The position numbers and the translations under genes are program-made. Shown one piece after another: positions 26,478-34,590 of a DNA stretch of 64,000 bases. How positions within the stretch are numbered: position 1 is the first letter of the stretch; the number at the start of each line of letters is the position of its first letter. Under the pieces are notes generated by a model. That model saw only the letters and a program-made list of their open reading frames with translations, was not told where the DNA came from and did no database searches. The stretch comes from Pseudonocardia halophobica (GTDB lineage: Bacteria > Actinomycetota > Actinomycetes > Mycobacteriales > Pseudonocardiaceae), in the NCBI RefSeq assembly GCF_027922425.1, contig NZ_BSFQ01000034.1:1-64000 (forward strand). Reading direction: 5' to 3'.

Positions 26478-26825
26478 ATGACCACTCCCGTCCCCACCCG
26501 CGTGCCGGTCCTGCCGGTGGTCGCGGCCGGGGTCGCCGGGCAGCTCGCCGACGACCTCCTGTTCGTGTTCCTGCCCTCCTTCCCGGGCGCCGCGGCGATC
26601 CTGGCGATCGTGCTGACCGCCGGCGCCGCCCGGCTGGTCACGGCGAAGCTGCACGGCGCCGCCGTGCCGCGCGCCGGGCTCGCCGTCGGTGCGGTGTCCG
26701 CGGGCGTCGGGCTGCTGCTGAGCGGCCTCGGGCTCGTCTCGATCATCGTCGCCGGGCTGACGGTGCTCGCCGGCGTGGGCGGGGCGATCCTCGGTCGCCC
26801 GGAGGTCCGCCCGCACCGCGACTGA
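26478..26825 (+). CDS. Small hydrophobic membrane protein (115 aa)
   Basis: An unrecognised protein with about three to four hydrophobic stretches (PVLPVVAAGVAGQLADDLLF onward, AAAILAIVLTAGAA, LAVGAVSAGVGLLLSGLG, IIVAGLTVLAGVGGAILG). It ends in a short charged tail (RPEVRPHRD). ATG 26478 fits the coding frame. It is 58 bp after lpdA on the same strand and is closed by the hairpin at 26834. It may be co-transcribed with lpdA; no function is assigned. Confidence 0.65.
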   Translation: MTTPVPTRVPVLPVVAAGVAGQLADDLLFVFLPSFPGAAAILAIVLTAGAARLVTAKLHGAAVPRAGLAVGAVSAGVGLLLSGLGLVSIIVAGLTVLAGVGGAILGRPEVRPHRD

Positions 26826-26833
26826 CCACGACG

Positions 26834-26866
26834 GCGCCCCCGGCGGACGGTGTCCACCGGGGGCGC
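26834..26866. terminator. Bidirectional hairpin terminator
   Basis: A 10-bp perfect stem (GCGCCCCCGG / CCGGGGGCGC) surrounds an inner 4-bp stem GGAC/GTCC. It lies between two convergent genes, 9 nt after the stop of one and 9 nt before the end of the other. Confidence 0.75.
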
Positions 26867-26875
26867 GATGTCGGC

Positions 26876-27379
26876 TCAGCCCGCCGCGGCGAGACCGGGG
26901 CCGGGCCCCGTGCGGCACGACGCGAGGACGCACGCCTCGGCCGCCCGCGCGGACCGGATCGGGGACGACGCGGCGGAGAGGCTCCCCGCGAACGGCCACT
27001 CACCGGCGAAGCGCTGCAGGTACCAGTAGACGAACAGGTAGTCCTGCGTGTGGGGCTCCGCGACGAACACCGCGCGGCCGGGCAGCCGCTCCACCCAGCG
27101 GGCGTAGGCGATCGTCGCGAGGGCCGGGGGACGTGCGGCCCGCCGGGTGGCGAGCCAGTCCCCGGCCCGGGTGCGCCAGTCCTGCAGCGACGCCGGATGC
27201 AGGGTGGCGCCGGGCAGCTCCCGCAGGTTCGCGGTGAACGTCCCGGTCGGGACCCCGTCGGCGCGATGTGCCGCCGAGGTCAGGGTGAGCAGGGAGTGCG
27301 GGCCCGGGATGGGCCCGTCGGTGTGGATGTGGGTCGTGACGAACACGGTCGTCGGGTCGGACGGGGTGTCGGGGGGCAT
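26876..27379 (-). CDS. Probable catalytically dead DnaQ/RNase T-like exonuclease relative
   Basis: A 167-residue protein that resembles a bacterial DnaQ-fold exonuclease family through TDGPIPGPHSLLTL near residue 18, WRTRAGDWL, YARWVERLPGRAVFVAEP and YLFVYWYLQRFAGEWPF. In that family the segment before TDGP normally reads D-I-E, supplying two metal ligands. Here it reads H-I-H, so the active site is lost. After WPFAG the expected continuation is also replaced by a short unrelated tail. It is therefore a pseudoenzyme or decaying gene. ATG 27379 has a weak AGGA upstream. No partner is evident. Confidence 0.6.
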   Translation of the reverse strand: MPPDTPSDPTTVFVTTHIHTDGPIPGPHSLLTLTSAAHRADGVPTGTFTANLRELPGATLHPASLQDWRTRAGDWLATRRAARPPALATIAYARWVERLPGRAVFVAEPHTQDYLFVYWYLQRFAGEWPFAGSLSAASSPIRSARAAEACVLASCRTGPGPGLAAAG

Positions 27380-27601
27380 GACGGATCCTGGTTCTCGAGT
27401 GGTTGTCGAGGACGTGCCCGCGACGAGGTGGCCTCGTGTCGGGCGGGATCCGCGGCGCGGTCCTGGCCGCGTGGCGGAGGGACCGGGCCCCGTGGGGTGA
27501 TCACACGGGTGCGTGTCGGGCGCTGTGTACTTGTGCAGCACAGGCGCGCCGAACACGGTCGAACCTGGCGCTGAGGAGTCAACCCGACGCCGAGGGTGAC
27601 G

Positions 27602-28024
27602 TCAATCCATGATCAGCAGATCCGGCGCACCGGACCGCGCCGCGAGCCGGGCGGCGGCCGGGCCGGAGCCGCCGCACCGGATCCGCTCCAGACCGAGCCC
27701 GCCGGCCGCGAAGCGCAGCACGGCGCCCAGCGCGGTCGACGTCATGCCCCGGCCGCGGGCGCGCCCCAGCGCCCAGCAGGTGATCTCCGGGGTGTCGGTG
27801 CCGAGCCCGGTCAGCGCGATCTCACCCAGCATCTCGCCGGTCGTCGGTTCGGCGACCGCCCACGAGCACCCCGTGTCCGACGACCACCGCGCGGCCCGGA
27901 GCCGGACGTGCGCGAGTGCGTCGGGCACGCCGGCCTCGGTGAGGGCGGGGACGTCGGTGACCCGGTCGTCGGCGCGCAGGGCGCGCAGGTACCAGGTCCC
28001 GGCGTTGATCTCGACGGGTTCCAT
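27602..28024 (-). CDS. GNAT-family N-acetyltransferase (short)
   Basis: A 140-residue protein with the GNAT acetyl-CoA-binding loop RARGRGMTSTALGAVLRFA at ~85-103 and the preceding beta strand GEMLGEIALTGLG. It resembles the RimJ/RimL-like group that acetylates protein N-termini or small molecules. The N-terminal part WYLRALRADDRVTDVPAL matches the family start, and the C-terminus is shorter than usual (LAARSGAPDLLIMD), so the fold may be trimmed. It lies downstream of accA3 on the same strand but is separated by a strong hairpin. The acceptor is unknown. Confidence 0.75.
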   Translation of the reverse strand: MEPVEINAGTWYLRALRADDRVTDVPALTEAGVPDALAHVRLRAARWSSDTGCSWAVAEPTTGEMLGEIALTGLGTDTPEITCWALGRARGRGMTSTALGAVLRFAAGGLGLERIRCGGSGPAAARLAARSGAPDLLIMD

Positions 28025-28045
28025 CGCTGCAGGTCGGACGGGGTC

Positions 28046-28085
28046 GTGAGTGCCGAGTGCCCCTCTAGGGGCACTCGGCACTCAC
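28046..28085. terminator. Perfect 19-bp hairpin, GTGAGTG-family palindrome, 3' of accA3
   Basis: The arms 28046-28064 and 28067-28085 are perfectly complementary around 2 nt. The outer arm GTGAGTGCCGA is shared with the other family copies, while the inner arm GTGCCCCT/AGGGGCAC is unique and compensated. It ends 3 nt from the accA3 stop, so it probably terminates that transcript. Confidence 0.75.
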
Positions 28086-28088
28086 GGG

Positions 28089-29864
28089 TCAGTCCTTGAT
28101 CTCGCAGACGACCGTGCCCTGCGAGATGGAGGAGCCGGCCTCGGCGGACAGGCCGGTGACGGTGCCGTCCTTGTGCGCGGTGACCGGGTTCTCCATCTTC
28201 ATGGCCTCGAGGACCACGATCAGGTCGCCGGCCGAGACGGTGTCGCCGTCCGAGACCGCGACCTTGATGATCGTGCCCTGCATCGGGGCGGTGACGGCGT
28301 CGCCGGAGGCCTTGGCCCCACCGCCGCCCCCGCCGCGCTTGCGCGGCTTGGCCTTGGCCGCACCGCCGGCGGCACCTCCGCCGCCGAAGGAGATGTCGCC
28401 GGGCAGCGAGACCTCGACGCGCTTGCCGCCGACCTCGACGACGACGTTCTGCCGCGGCGCGGTCTCCTCGTCGGCCTCGGCCGCGCCGGTGAAGGGCTCG
28501 ACCGTGTTGTCCCACTCGGTCTCGATCCAGCGGGTGTGGACGGTGAAGTCCTCCTCGCGGTCGGCCGCGAAGGCCGGGTCGGACACGACGAGCCGGTGGA
28601 AGTCCAGCACGGTCGCCATGCCGCCGACCTGGAACTCCGCCAGGGCGCGGCGGGAGCGCTCGAGCGCCTGGTTCCGGTCCGAGCCGGACACGATCAGCTT
28701 GGCCAGCAGCGAGTCGAACTGCCCGCCGACGACGGACCCGGCCTCCACACCGGCGTCGACGCGCACCCCCGGGCCGGCCGGGTAGGCGATCGACTCCACG
28801 GTGCCGGGGGCGGGCAGGAAGTTGCGGCCCGCGTCCTCGCCGTTGATCCGGAACTCGATCGAGTGCCCGCGGGGCTCCGGGTCGTCGAGGAGGTTGAGCT
28901 CCTTGCCCTCGGCGATGCGGAACTGCTCGCGCACCAGGTCCAGGCCGGAGGTCTCCTCGGACACCGGGTGCTCGACCTGGAGCCGGGTGTTGACCTCGAG
29001 GAACGTGATCAGGCCGTCCTGCCCGATGAGGAACTCGACGGTGCCGGCGCCGTAGTAGCCGGCCTCCTTCACGATCGCCTTGGAGGCGTCGTAGAGGGTC
29101 TTGCGCTGCTCCTCGGTGAGGAACGGCGCGGGGGCCTCCTCGACCAGCTTCTGGAAGCGGCGCTGCAGCGAGCAGTCGCGGGTGCCGACGACGATGACGT
29201 TGCCGTGGGTGTCGGCCAGCACCTGGGTCTCGACGTGCCGGGGCTTGTCCAGGTAGCGCTCGACGAAGCACTCGCCGCGACCGAAGGCGGCGGTGGCCTC
29301 GCGGACCGCCGACTCGTACAGCTCGGCGATCTCCTTCTCCTCGCGCGCGACCTTCATGCCGCGCCCGCCGCCGCCGAACGCCGCCTTGATCGCGACGGGC
29401 AGCCCGTGCTCCTTGGTGAACTCGATCACCTCGTCCGCGCCGGAGACCGGGTCGGCGGTGCCGGGGACGAGCGGGGCGCCGGCGCGCATCGCGATGTGCC
29501 GGGCGGTGACCTTGTCGCCGAGGTCGCGGATGGACTCCGGCGACGGGCCGATCCAGGTGATGCCGGCGTCGATCACCGCCTGGGCGAAGTCCGCGTTCTC
29601 CGACAGGAAGCCGTAGCCGGGGTGGATCGCGTCCGCCTCCGCCTGCTTCGCGGCCCCGATGACCTTGTCGAAGTCGAGGTAGGACTCGGCGGCGGTGGTG
29701 CCGCCCAGGGCGTAGGCCTCGTCGGCCAGGCGCACGAACAGCGCGTCCCGGTCCGGGTCGGCGTAGACCGCGACACTGGCAAGGCCCGCGTCCCGTGCGG
29801 CCCGGATCACCCGTACGGCGATCTCCCCGCGGTTGGCGACGAGAACTTTGCGCAGTTCAGGCAC
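28089..29864 (-). CDS. accA3: Acyl-CoA carboxylase alpha subunit: biotin carboxylase plus biotin carrier (AccA3-like)
   Basis: A 591-residue bifunctional subunit that carboxylates biotin with ATP and bicarbonate and carries it to the carboxyltransferase. The N-terminal biotin carboxylase (about 1-450) starts KVLVANRGEIAVRVIRAA, has the ATP loop AAFGGGGRGMKV and VEFLIGQDGLITFLEVN. A Gly/Lys-rich linker leads to the carrier domain with the biotinylation site EAMKMENP (Lys ~556). Its partners AccD5 and AccE are encoded 13 kb away and BirA next to them. A GTG start at 29864 follows GGAG. The sufE-sseA-maf-accE-accD5 series upstream mirrors M. tuberculosis. Confidence 0.95.
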   Translation of the reverse strand: MPELRKVLVANRGEIAVRVIRAARDAGLASVAVYADPDRDALFVRLADEAYALGGTTAAESYLDFDKVIGAAKQAEADAIHPGYGFLSENADFAQAVIDAGITWIGPSPESIRDLGDKVTARHIAMRAGAPLVPGTADPVSGADEVIEFTKEHGLPVAIKAAFGGGGRGMKVAREEKEIAELYESAVREATAAFGRGECFVERYLDKPRHVETQVLADTHGNVIVVGTRDCSLQRRFQKLVEEAPAPFLTEEQRKTLYDASKAIVKEAGYYGAGTVEFLIGQDGLITFLEVNTRLQVEHPVSEETSGLDLVREQFRIAEGKELNLLDDPEPRGHSIEFRINGEDAGRNFLPAPGTVESIAYPAGPGVRVDAGVEAGSVVGGQFDSLLAKLIVSGSDRNQALERSRRALAEFQVGGMATVLDFHRLVVSDPAFAADREEDFTVHTRWIETEWDNTVEPFTGAAEADEETAPRQNVVVEVGGKRVEVSLPGDISFGGGGAAGGAAKAKPRKRGGGGGGAKASGDAVTAPMQGTIIKVAVSDGDTVSAGDLIVVLEAMKMENPVTAHKDGTVTGLSAEAGSSISQGTVVCEIKD

Positions 29865-29924
29865 GTTCGGTCTCCTCGTGGCTCGCGGCCGACCTCCGTT
29901 GCGTCGGCGCGTTGGTTACCGCGG

Positions 29925-29954
29925 AGTCTAGGAGTTCACCCAGCGAACACCGAA
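29925..29954 (-). promoter_or_regulatory. Possible promoter of accA3
   Basis: On the minus strand TTCGGT and TAGACT are separated by 18 nt, about 60 nt before the accA3 start. The match to sigma-70-type boxes is moderate. The rest of 29865-30047 shows no gene. Confidence 0.35.
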
Positions 29955-30047
29955 CGCGAGCGGATGTGGCATCCGTCATCGAACGGTCACGGCTGACCGT
30001 CTCTCCGCGCCCGAACCTTCCCCGGGAGGGGCGTGCCGAAACGTGGA

Positions 30048-30494
30048 TCAGCGCCGGAAGAGCCCGGCGACCTGCGTGATCAGCCGGCGGCGCGGCGGTC
30101 GGACGCCGTCGTAGCGGTGGGTCCGCTCCCGGGCGGCGAGCTCGCGGCCGGCGCCCTCGGTCAGCCGATCCGCCGATCGGGCGGCCAGGGCGACGTCCCA
30201 GCCGTCCCGGAACGCCCCCGAGACCGGACGCCCGGCGAGCACCGCGCAGGCGAACGCGGACCAGTCGGCGCCGAGGCCGGCCGCGAGCAACGGCCACGCC
30301 GCGGCGGCCTGGCCGGACCGTTTGCGCAGCAACGCTTCCCGGGTCGCGGCGAGCCGGTCGGCGGCGAAGCCGGGCGGGTCCGGGGCGCCGTCGACGAGGG
30401 CCGCGACGAGGGCCGCCTGCCGTGCGGCGAGATCGCCGGCGCCCGTCGGACCGGCTCCGCCGGCGCTCAGGGGGCCCGCCCCGCCGGCGCTCAC
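30048..30494 (-). CDS. Small partner protein of the DUF692/MNIO enzyme (SCO6045-like)
   Basis: A 148-residue, Ala/Arg-rich helical protein without membrane segments. After a Gly/Ala-rich start (~20 residues) come two helical parts: LAARQAALVAALVDGAPDPPG and, near the C-terminus, RERTHRYDGVRPPRRRLITQ; each is quoted only in part. Its GTG overlaps the MNIO stop by 4 nt (GTGA), so the two are translationally coupled. In characterised MNIO systems a small partner (MbnC, TglI or DUF2063 type) recognises the substrate peptide. I infer the same role here. Streptomyces loci with DUF692 genes often carry a similar small gene. Confidence 0.7.
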   Translation of the reverse strand: MSAGGAGPLSAGGAGPTGAGDLAARQAALVAALVDGAPDPPGFAADRLAATREALLRKRSGQAAAAWPLLAAGLGADWSAFACAVLAGRPVSGAFRDGWDVALAARSADRLTEGAGRELAARERTHRYDGVRPPRRRLITQVAGLFRR

Positions 30495-31381
30495 GGGACC
30501 GGCTCCGGCGACGCCGAGGGGACCGTCTCCGAGGGCGCCGACGGGATCGGCCCCAGCCGCGCCGACGCCACGATCGCCGCCAGCTCCCCGCGCAGCTCCG
30601 CGGCGGGCGGGTAGCGGCCGTCCCGCTCCAGCATCACGGCCGGCGCGGCGCCGCGCTCGCGCACCTCCTCGAGCAGCATGAGCACGGCCGAGGGGACGGG
30701 GTCGAGGTGCGTGTCGTGGTACAGCCCGTCGTGGACCGCCCCGCCCGCCACGTGCACGTACGCCACCCGACCGAGCGGCATCCGGTCGAGGACGGCGGAC
30801 GGGTCCTGCCCGCGGTTGCGGGCGTTGGCGTGGACGTTGGCGACGTCGAGCAGCAGCAGCGCACCGGTGCGGTCGAGCAGCTCGGTGAGGAAGTCGCCCT
30901 CGGCGTACTCGTCGTCCGGCCAGTCGAACAGCGCCGCGATCGGCTCCAGGGCGAGCGGGACCTCCAGCTCGGCCTGCGTGCGGCGGACACCCTCGACCAG
31001 CACGTCGAGCGCCTCGCGGGTGCGCGGCACCGGCAGCAGGTGCCCGGCCTCGCGGCCAGCCGCCCGGACGAACGCGACGTGCTCGCTCACCAACGGCGCG
31101 TCGAGCGCCCGGGCGCAGGCGGCCAGGTGGGCGACCCGGCCCGGGTCGACGCCCTCGGCGTCCCCGAGGCCGAGCCGCACCCCGTGCGGGACCACCGGGA
31201 TCCCGCGGCCCCGCAGGTCCGTCACCCCTCGAGACGGACCTGCGGGCGGACGGTCCGGGTGCCGGAGGTCGAGCGACTCCGCGATCACCTCGCAGAACCC
31301 GAGGTCGGGCAGCCTCGCGACGACCCCGGCGATCTCGGGCCGCCAGCCGACACCGAGGCCGGCCACCGGCGCGGGGAGCAC
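30491..31381 (-). CDS. DUF692-family multinuclear non-haem iron oxidative enzyme (MNIO)
   Basis: A 296-residue TIM-barrel enzyme related to MbnB and TglH, which modify Cys residues of peptides with a multi-iron centre and oxygen. Start GLGVGWRPEIAG is typical. Candidate iron ligands: His66 (VPHG), Glu100/His101 (VSEHVAF), Glu146 (LEPIAAL), Asp179, Asn182 and His184 (LLDVANVHANARN), His210 (YVHVAGG), Asp223 and His225 (HDTHLDPV). GTG 31381 lies 13 nt after the preceding stop; a longer Ala-rich frame is the antisense-frame image of the neighbour's Gly tail and is rejected. The gene overlaps its partner by 4 nt. Confidence 0.92.
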   Translation of the reverse strand: MLPAPVAGLGVGWRPEIAGVVARLPDLGFCEVIAESLDLRHPDRPPAGPSRGVTDLRGRGIPVVPHGVRLGLGDAEGVDPGRVAHLAACARALDAPLVSEHVAFVRAAGREAGHLLPVPRTREALDVLVEGVRRTQAELEVPLALEPIAALFDWPDDEYAEGDFLTELLDRTGALLLLDVANVHANARNRGQDPSAVLDRMPLGRVAYVHVAGGAVHDGLYHDTHLDPVPSAVLMLLEEVRERGAAPAVMLERDGRYPPAAELRGELAAIVASARLGPIPSAPSETVPSASPEPVP

Positions 31382-31394
31382 ACCCGGCGGGCCC

Positions 31395-32360
31395 TCAGCC
31401 GCCGCAGCCACCGCCGCCCCCACCGCCGCAGCCTCCGCCGCCCCCACCGCCGCAGCTGCTGCCGCCCCCGCCGTCGCCCCCGCCGCCGAAGGCCCAGCTG
31501 CTGCTGCCGGAGTCCGAGTAGCCACCGCTCCAGCCGCCGGTCGCGGCCGCGGCCTTCTGCGCCGCCAGCTCGTCGGCGAAAGCGGGGTCGGAGGCCCACA
31601 GGGCGCCCATGCCGAAGATCCCGACGCCGAGCGCCGCGGCCCCGGCGCCGTGCGCCACCCAGTCCGGCTTCATGCTGGGCGACAGGTCGGAATGCTTGTC
31701 GCGGAGGAACTCCAGGGCGCGCTGCCCGGTCGCCGTGCGCTGCGGCACGCGGACGAGCTGGACCAGCCCGATCACGGCGACGACGACGGTCGCGGCCACG
31801 AGGAAGCCGATCGGCCGGGCGTCGGCCACCCCGGCGATGATCCGGACCAGCCCGAACACGGCGACCGCCAGCATCCAGCCGCCGATCCGGCGGATGCGGT
31901 CGCGCTGGGCCTCGGACAGCAGGAGCTGCTCGGCGACGAGCCGCTCCCGGATCCGGTCGAGCGCCGCGGCGACCGACCCGTGGAACCGCAGCCGGTGCTG
32001 CGGGGTCCGCGAGGTCGCCGTCGCGTGAATCGCCCGCTCGAGCTCGGTGGCCCGCGTCTCGGGCCGGCCGACGGCCTGGACCACGCCGCGCCCGGCGGTC
32101 GCGATCGTGCCGGACAGGTGCATGGCGCTCAGCGCGGACCAGACGGCCAGCTCCGGGCCGCCGTGCAGGTACGCCACGTCCTGGGGGCGGCCGGAGAGCG
32201 GACCGGTCCGGTCCGCGGCGGTGGTGCGCCCGGCCCCGGCGATCCGCCGCCGCGCCCGCGTCGCCGCGACGAGCACCGCCGCGGCGAGGACCAGGTAGAG
32301 GAACAGGAAGGTGGGGCCATCGACGCCCCAGGTGTCTCCCGGTGCTGCGAGTACCGCCAT
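31395..32360 (-). CDS. TIGR04222-type membrane protein with C-terminal Cys/Gly repeat tail
   Basis: A 321-residue membrane protein. One hydrophobic helix near 15-33 (FLFLYLVLAAAVLVAA) is followed by a soluble section with LSGRPQDVAYLHGGPELAV and RRIGGWMLAVAVFGLVRI, then a helix pair near 165-210. The last 40 residues are low-complexity: SSSWAFGGGG, then a tail in which Cys303, Cys311 and Cys319 are each spaced by exactly seven glycines, ending C-G-G. The first Cys follows SS. The TIGR04222 family is defined next to such simple tails and often beside DUF692 genes. This protein is probably the substrate of the MNIO enzyme downstream. ATG 32360 follows a G-rich stretch. Confidence 0.88.
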   Translation of the reverse strand: MAVLAAPGDTWGVDGPTFLFLYLVLAAAVLVAATRARRRIAGAGRTTAADRTGPLSGRPQDVAYLHGGPELAVWSALSAMHLSGTIATAGRGVVQAVGRPETRATELERAIHATATSRTPQHRLRFHGSVAAALDRIRERLVAEQLLLSEAQRDRIRRIGGWMLAVAVFGLVRIIAGVADARPIGFLVAATVVVAVIGLVQLVRVPQRTATGQRALEFLRDKHSDLSPSMKPDWVAHGAGAAALGVGIFGMGALWASDPAFADELAAQKAAAATGGWSGGYSDSGSSSWAFGGGGDGGGGSSCGGGGGGGCGGGGGGGCGG

Positions 32361-32504
32361 CACGACCACCCCCCGGTCGGTCGTCCTGTGGGACACCGAC
32401 AGCATGGGGTGGCGCAGGCCACTGCGGAACGTTCTTGACGAAGGCTTAGGGTTCGCGGGCCCGCCGTCGCCTCAGCGAGCCCTCAGCGACCGACCGGCCG
32501 GTCC

Positions 32505-32942
32505 TCACCCCGCGACCGCGGCCCGCACCTGCTTCTTGATCCGCGCCAGCATCGCCGCCATGCCGCGGATCCGCAGCGGGCTGACGGCCTGGGTGAGGCC
32601 CAGCGCCGTGTAGAAGTCGTCCGGCACCGCGAGCACCTCGCTCGCCGGCTCGCCGTCCAGGCCGGTGTGCATGATCCCGGCGAAGCCCCGGGTGGTGGGG
32701 GCCTCCGGCGGGGCGGAGAAGAAGAGGTGCACGCGCCGGTCCGCGTCCTCGTCGACCTCGACGGCGAGGAACAGCGGCGACTGGCACTCGTGCACCTGCT
32801 CCATCGACCCCGCCGCGTCGGCGTACCGGTCGGGCAGATCGGGGAGCTCCTGGCTGAGCTCGAGGAGGAGCTGGAGGCGGTCCTTCGGACCGACCGCCTC
32901 GAAGTCCTCGACGAGCTCCGCCAGGGCGGGAGGAAGGCTCAT
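32505..32942 (-). CDS. sufE: SufE-family cysteine desulfurase activator
   Basis: A 145-residue protein that accepts persulfide sulfur for Fe-S cluster assembly. The active Cys53 lies in MEQVHECQSPLFL, and GKDRLQLLLELS-like PKDRLQLLLELSQELP starts the fold. The C-terminal helices RIRGMAAMLARIKKQ are typical. Its ATG overlaps the sseA stop by 4 nt (ATGA), so sulfurtransferase and SufE are made together. M. tuberculosis has the same pair (Rv3283-Rv3284) between maf and accA3. The cysteine desulfurase itself is not in this window. Confidence 0.9.
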   Translation of the reverse strand: MSLPPALAELVEDFEAVGPKDRLQLLLELSQELPDLPDRYADAAGSMEQVHECQSPLFLAVEVDEDADRRVHLFFSAPPEAPTTRGFAGIMHTGLDGEPASEVLAVPDDFYTALGLTQAVSPLRIRGMAAMLARIKKQVRAAVAG

Positions 32943-33832
32943 TTCTCCACGGACCCCTTGTCGGCGCCCTGCACGATCGGGACCCGCACCGAGTTGCCCC
33001 ACTCGGTCCAGCTGCCGTCGTAGTTGCGGACGCCCTCGAACCCGAGCAGGTAGGACAGCACGAACCAGGTGTGGCTGGACCGCTCGCCGATGCGGCAGTA
33101 GGCGATCGTGGGCGCGTCCTTGGCCAGGCCCTGCTCGTCCTCGTAGATCTCCGAGAGCTCCGTGCGGGACTTGAACGTGCCGTCCTCGTTGGCCGCGCGG
33201 GCCCACGGCACGCTGGACGCGCCGGGGATGTGGCCGCCGCGGACCGCACCCTCCTGCGGGTAGTCCGGCATGTGCAGCAGCTCGCCGGAGTACTCGCCCG
33301 GGGACCGGACGTCGACGAGCTGGCCGCCGAGGTGGCCCAGCACGTCCTCCTTGAAGGCGCGGATCGCGATGTCGTCCCGCTCCACGATCGGGTACTCGAC
33401 CGGGGTCGGCTTCGGCTGCTCGGTGGTCATCTCGCGGCCCTCGGCGGCCCACTTGGCGCGCCCGCCGTCGAGGATCCGGACGTCCTCGTGGCCGAACAGC
33501 CGGAACACCCAGAGCGCGTAGGTGGCCCACCAGTTGTTGCGGTCGCCGTAGAACACGACGGTGCTCTCGCGCGCGATGCCGCGCTCGCCGCACAGCTGCG
33601 CGAAGGCCTCGGGGTCGACGTAGTCCCGCGTGACCGGGTGGTTCAGCTCGGTGTGCCAGTCCACCTTGACGGCGCCCGGGATGTGGCCGGTGTCGTAGAG
33701 CAGCACGTCCTCGTCCGACTCGACGACGACGACGTCCGGGTCGCCGAGGTGTTCGGCCAGCCAGGCCGTGGTGACGAGCCGCTCCGGGTGGGCGTACTCG
33801 GCGAACTTCGGGTCCGGGTCAGTGGGAGCCAT
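32939..33832 (-). CDS. sseA: Thiosulfate/3-mercaptopyruvate sulfurtransferase (two rhodanese domains)
   Basis: A 297-residue protein with an inactive N-terminal rhodanese domain (ESDEDVLLYDTGHIPGAV) and an active C-terminal one whose Cys246 lies in IAYCRIGERSS, followed by HTWFVLSYLLG. GGHIPGASSVPWARA matches the second domain's conserved loop. It transfers sulfane sulfur, for example from thiosulfate to cyanide or protein acceptors. It is coupled to sufE. ATG 33832 is preceded by the 44-bp gap after maf. Confidence 0.93.
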   Translation of the reverse strand: MAPTDPDPKFAEYAHPERLVTTAWLAEHLGDPDVVVVESDEDVLLYDTGHIPGAVKVDWHTELNHPVTRDYVDPEAFAQLCGERGIARESTVVFYGDRNNWWATYALWVFRLFGHEDVRILDGGRAKWAAEGREMTTEQPKPTPVEYPIVERDDIAIRAFKEDVLGHLGGQLVDVRSPGEYSGELLHMPDYPQEGAVRGGHIPGASSVPWARAANEDGTFKSRTELSEIYEDEQGLAKDAPTIAYCRIGERSSHTWFVLSYLLGFEGVRNYDGSWTEWGNSVRVPIVQGADKGSVEK

Positions 33833-33876
33833 GGCCGCGAGGGTAGTCCCGGCGACCGCCGCTCCGCCGCCGGTCG

Positions 33877-34521
33877 TCAGTCCTCCGGGGGAGTTGTCCA
33901 CAGGTCCGTCGGGGAGATCCCCAACGCCCCCAGCAGCCGCCGCACCAGCGGCAGGCTGATCCCGATGACGTTGGACGGGTCCCCGTCGATGCCGTCGACG
34001 AACCAGCCGCCGAGCCCGTCGAGCGTGAAGGCACCGGCGACGACGAGCGGCTCGCCGGTCGCCAGGTACGCCTCCAGCTCGGCGTCGGTCGGCGTGCCGA
34101 ACCGGACGGTCGTGGTCGCGTGCCCCTCGGCGACCCGCTCGATGTCCCCGTCGACGACGTGCAGCACCGCGTGCCCGGTGACGAGCTCGCCGGTCCGCCC
34201 GGCCATCGCCTTCCAGCGGGTGCGCGCGGTGTCGACGTCGTGCGGCTTGCCGACCAGCTCCCCGTCGATGAGCAGCATCGAGTCGCAGCCGACGACGACG
34301 GCCCCGTCGGCCGTCCCGTCGGCCGTCCCGTCGAGCGTGCGGGCGACGGTGGTGGCCTTCGCGCCGGCCAGCTTGGTCACCTTCTCCGCCGGCGGCGCCC
34401 CGGGGATCGCGGCGAGCAGCGCGTCCTCGTCGACGTCGGAGACCCGGACGAGGGGATCGAGGCCGGCCGCGCGGAGGACGGACAGCCGGGCGGGGGAGGC
34501 GGAGGCGAGGACCAGACGCAC
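33877..34521 (-). CDS. maf: Maf-family nucleoside triphosphate pyrophosphatase
   Basis: A 214-residue house-cleaning pyrophosphatase that hydrolyses non-canonical or excess NTPs to NMP and PPi. The substrate-binding loop LASASPARL at the N-terminus, the catalytic-Asp region VVGCDSMLLIDGELVGKP and GDPSNVIGISLPLV are all typical. Residues ~64-75 contain a short repeat (DGTADGTADG) in a surface loop. It lies upstream of sseA, as in M. tuberculosis (Rv3282). Confidence 0.92.
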   Translation of the reverse strand: MRLVLASASPARLSVLRAAGLDPLVRVSDVDEDALLAAIPGAPPAEKVTKLAGAKATTVARTLDGTADGTADGAVVVGCDSMLLIDGELVGKPHDVDTARTRWKAMAGRTGELVTGHAVLHVVDGDIERVAEGHATTTVRFGTPTDAELEAYLATGEPLVVAGAFTLDGLGGWFVDGIDGDPSNVIGISLPLVRRLLGALGISPTDLWTTPPED

Positions 34522-34590
34522 GCGGCGACTCTACGAGCGCCCCGTGCGGCCGTGCGCGGTCAGGCCGGGGCACCGCTCACCGGGCGCGGA

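Noticed and set aside
31382..31525. Ala-rich N-terminal extension of the DUF692 enzyme
   Set aside because: It is the +1-frame reading of the Gly/Cys codons of the TIGR04222 gene. The family normally starts at the GLGVGWRPE segment, and a GTG lies at 31381.
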